Source: Nitrosopumilaceae archaeon
Lineage (GTDB): Archaea; Thermoproteota; Nitrososphaeria; Nitrososphaerales; Nitrosopumilaceae
Direction of reading: 5' to 3'
Length of the DNA: 12,856 bases
NCBI GenBank assembly: GCA_030697975.1
Contig: JAUYOQ010000168.1
Span: forward strand, 1 to 12,856
A program made the translations under genes and the position numbers. A model generated the notes under the pieces. That model saw only the letters and a list, made by a program, of their open reading frames with translations, was not told where the DNA came from and ran no database searches. Of the stretch, positions 12,581 to 12,856 are shown piece after piece (within the stretch, counting starts at the first letter, position 1; each line of letters begins with the position of its first letter).

Positions 12581-12856
12581 TTATTGTTGTATCTGTTTTT
12601 TGAATTCTGACCAACCAGGTTTTGGAGTTCCCTTAACATCAACTAGTCCTGCATTGCACAAGTAATAACCAAGTCGTTCTATTACAAACTCACTGCTTCC
12701 CATTCCAGACCCCCCACCAACAGTAATTTGTGATTCAATACTTTCTTGTTTATCTGGAGAACAGGAGCCCTCTGGTCTATCATATTGTCTGTACCATGTG
12801 AAGAATTCAATTTGTGACTTGTTTTTCCTATAGAAATCATATGCAGTTTTTAAAAA
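12581..12856 (-). CDS. Unrecognised protein, 3' part only
   Basis: An open frame enters from the window edge and ends at TAA (12583-12581), giving the last 91 residues of a protein. The visible part is soluble-looking and includes FFTWYRQYDRPEGSC, a glycine-rich VGGGSGMGSSEFVIERLGYYLCNAGL (52-77 of the visible part) and a PKPGWSEFKK tail. I do not recognise a family. The start and any N-terminal domain lie outside the window. It is 5 bases upstream of the nep1 ATG, so the two are probably co-transcribed. Confidence 0.7.
   Translation of the reverse strand, partial: FLKTAYDFYRKNKSQIEFFTWYRQYDRPEGSCSPDKQESIESQITVGGGSGMGSSEFVIERLGYYLCNAGLVDVKGTPKPGWSEFKKQIQQ

Noticed and set aside
12576..12614. 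Upstream TTG start for nep1 giving 235 residues
   Set aside because: The extra 13 residues overlap the preceding gene's coding sequence and precede the conserved Nep1 N-terminus; ATG 12575 fits better.
1..12856. Mobile element, CRISPR array or defence system
   Set aside because: No transposase, integrase, spaced repeat array, Cas or restriction gene is visible; gene content is housekeeping.

Overview
The window is AT-rich archaeal DNA, most like a marine ammonia-oxidising Nitrososphaerota (Nitrosopumilus-type). The evidence is archaea-specific information-processing genes (TFE alpha, Trm56, ribosomal protein S19e, the RNase P subunit Rpp21, Nep1, PDCD5-like protein), an archaeal riboflavin route (GTP cyclohydrolase III and an ArfC-type reductase), and TATA boxes lying about 25 bases before start codons, as expected for leaderless mRNAs. 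I see no insertion sequence, CRISPR array, phage gene or integration signature. The genus is an inference from gene content and composition; no marker was searched.

Layout. (1) 1-355 has no intact gene. It holds a small ORF broken by one frameshift (144-285) behind an intact-looking promoter. (2) 356-3586, plus strand: an AbrB/PhoU-type regulator, the GTPase HflX, the tRNA methylase Trm56 and transcription factor TFE, closely spaced or overlapping. (3) 3650-3793 (plus) is a 47-residue cysteine-rich small protein, converging with a 117-residue lineage-type protein at 3795-4148 (minus). (4) 4284-8621, minus strand: riboflavin biosynthesis. Riboflavin synthase has its own promoter. It is followed by a five-gene overlapping operon: ribB, ribH, GTP cyclohydrolase III, an amidohydrolase and the ArfC/RibD-type reductase. 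(5) 8691-10644, minus: a zinc-binding MDR reductase and a CitE-like CoA lyase in one transcript. (6) 10685-12856, minus: PDCD5-like protein, S19e, Rpp21, tRNA-Gly(UCC), Nep1 and the 3' end of an unrecognised gene.

How they work together. The riboflavin genes cover GTP ring opening (ArfA), reduction (ArfC), the four-carbon donor (RibB), lumazine formation (RibH) and riboflavin synthesis (RibE). The steps not assigned to a standard enzyme here are deformylation (ArfB), deamination and dephosphorylation. The uncharacterised amidohydrolase sits exactly between ArfA and ArfC, overlapping both, and is the best candidate for one of the two hydrolytic steps. Directly upstream of the ribB TATA box are two tandem 18-bp repeats (15/18 identical), the best candidate operator in the window. 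This repeat plus the embedded amidohydrolase is the most interesting lead.
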